Shown here piece after piece: positions 63,060-64,000 of a DNA stretch of 64,000 bases. Each line of letters opens with the position of its first letter. Position 1 is the stretch's first letter. The translations under genes and the position numbers were made by a program. Location: contig NZ_FQZF01000011.1 in the NCBI RefSeq assembly GCF_900141905.1, positions 1-64,000 of the forward strand, given 5' to 3'. The DNA is from Muricoccus roseus. GTDB lineage: Bacteria > Pseudomonadota > Alphaproteobacteria > Acetobacterales > Acetobacteraceae. The notes under the pieces were generated by a model. It did no database searches. It was not told the DNA's origin and saw only the letters and a program-made list of their open reading frames with translations.

Positions 63060-64000
63060 ATGCCCCGCTCGCTGTTCTGGCTGGCTCTCGGCACCTTCGC
63101 CGTGGGCACGGGAACCTTCAGCCTGGCCGGGCTCCTGCCCGTCATCGCGGAGGATTTGGGCGTGGGGGTGCCGGCGGCCGGGCATCTCTCCATGGCCTTC
63201 GCCCTCGCCTACGCGCTCGCCTCCCCCGTGCTGGCCGCCGCAACCGCCGGGATGGAGCGCCGGACGGCGTTGCTGGCCGGCATGGGTCTCTATGTGCTCG
63301 CCTCCATCGGATGCGCGCTGGTGCCCGGCTATGCCGGGCTGATGGCGATGCGGATCCTCGCCGCGCTCTCGGCCGCGCTGTTTGTGCCCACCGCCGGCGC
63401 CTGCGCCATCGCCCTCGTCGAGCCCCATCACCGCGGTCGCGCCATGGCGCTGGTGATCGGCGGCATGACGCTCTCCACCGTGCTGGGCGCCCCGCTCGGC
63501 ACGCTGATCGGCGAGCATCTGGGCTGGCGGGCCGCCTTCCTGGCCGTCGCGGCGCTGGGCGCGGCCTCGGCCGCGGGGTCGCTGGCCTTCCTGCCCCGCC
63601 TGCCCGGCGCCAGGGGGGCGAGCGTGATGGAACGCCTCTCCGTCGCCGCACGGCCGGAGGTGACGGTGCTGCTGATGCAGACGGTCGTGGTCTTCGCCGG
63701 GGCCTTCACCCTGTTCTCCTATCTCGGCCCCTTTGTGCGCGGCACGCTCCAGTTCGGCGGAGAGGGCACGGCGCTGGCCCTGCTGCTCTCGGGGCTGGGC
63801 GGGCTGCTCGGCGTCTCGCTCGGCGGCTGGGCGGCGGACCGGCAGGATCCGCGGCGCTTCCTCATCCGCTCCAACGCGGTCCTCGGCGCCAGCCTGGCCG
63901 CCATCTCCCTCTGCGTGGAGTGGCTGCCGCTGTCGGCCGCCATCCCGGCCGTGCTCGTGCTCCTGGTGATCTGGGGCGCCTCGGGCTGGTGCTTCCCGGC
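63060..64000 (+). CDS. MFS transporter, partial (runs off the right edge)
   Basis: At least 313 residues with the stop outside the window. It begins with a membrane helix (WLALGTFAVGTGTFSLAGLL), followed by PVIAEDLGVGVPAAGHLSMA, the segment MERRTALLAGMGLYVLASIG and repeated hydrophobic helices. The pattern resembles drug or sugar efflux MFS of the YdhP/AraJ type, with 12 helices expected. ATG 63060 follows CAAGGGATG. It is divergent from the ArsR-type gene and likely under its control. The substrate is unknown. Confidence 0.85.
   Translation, partial: MPRSLFWLALGTFAVGTGTFSLAGLLPVIAEDLGVGVPAAGHLSMAFALAYALASPVLAAATAGMERRTALLAGMGLYVLASIGCALVPGYAGLMAMRILAALSAALFVPTAGACAIALVEPHHRGRAMALVIGGMTLSTVLGAPLGTLIGEHLGWRAAFLAVAALGAASAAGSLAFLPRLPGARGASVMERLSVAARPEVTVLLMQTVVVFAGAFTLFSYLGPFVRGTLQFGGEGTALALLLSGLGGLLGVSLGGWAADRQDPRRFLIRSNAVLGASLAAISLCVEWLPLSAAIPAVLVLLVIWGASGWCFP

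Overview
The window is high-GC DNA with dense genes, many ATGA/GTGA overlaps, an Fo ATP synthase operon in the alphaproteobacterial order I-a-c-b'-b, a B12-dependent ribonucleotide reductase, and many tripartite tricarboxylate transporter (TTT/Bug) receptors and hydantoinase genes. This suits an alphaproteobacterium, most likely a Roseomonas-like member of the Acetobacteraceae. The taxon is an inference, since no rRNA gene is present.

Positions 1-40270 look like an integrated genomic island. An identical 95-bp direct repeat lies at 1-95 and 40176-40270. The right copy ends on the encoded CCA of an intact tRNA-Gln gene (TTG anticodon) at 40268-40342. Just inside the right repeat are a DUF2924 remnant and a large serine recombinase that is broken by a frameshift. 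The cargo is almost entirely catabolic and modular, each module pairing a regulator with a periplasmic receptor and enzymes: (A) hyuB-hyuA-Bug with a divergent LysR, 666-6562; (B) GntR, Bug-hyuB-hyuA-CoA transferase-enoyl-CoA hydratase, 6608-14042; (C) M81 peptidase plus oligopeptide-type binding protein with a divergent LysR, 14891-18974; (D) Bug plus LLM monooxygenase with a divergent GntR, 19082-22546; (E) a decayed Bug plus FAD-dehydrogenase pair, 22899-25493, then a PrpF-like / OYE-like / metallo-beta-lactamase-fold / PrpD-like / Bug / TetR run, 25738-32975; (F) SDR, beta-hydroxyacid dehydrogenase, Bug and a PrpB-like lyase, 33088-37093; (G) an aldo/keto reductase. Six Bug receptors are present but no TctA/TctB membrane partner, so they must use permeases encoded elsewhere or act as sensors. 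Modules E and F together resemble a route that isomerises, hydrates and cleaves a branched unsaturated di- or tricarboxylate, and an imperfect palindrome is shared by their promoters.

Positions 40271-64000 look like ordinary chromosome: ispE and a TPR lipoprotein, a secreted two-repeat protein, a PA0069-type radical SAM protein, a peptide-type binding protein, atpF-atpF'-atpE-atpB-atpI, an ABC exporter, nrdJ, a TIGR02444 protein, a DUF2891 protein, a coupled acyltransferase / glycosyltransferase / rhizobial-type asparaginase operon, an EcsC protein, hslU, and a divergent ArsR/MFS pair running off the right edge.

Two inverted copies of a roughly 240-bp intergenic element (51881-52119 and 60974-61211) fold into the same series of hairpins, with compensatory base changes. 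This is the most novel-looking non-coding feature. Clear frameshifts are confined to the island (recombinase, one Bug gene, one FAD dehydrogenase), so the island looks partly decayed, or was sequenced less well. No CRISPR array, phage structural gene or rRNA was seen.
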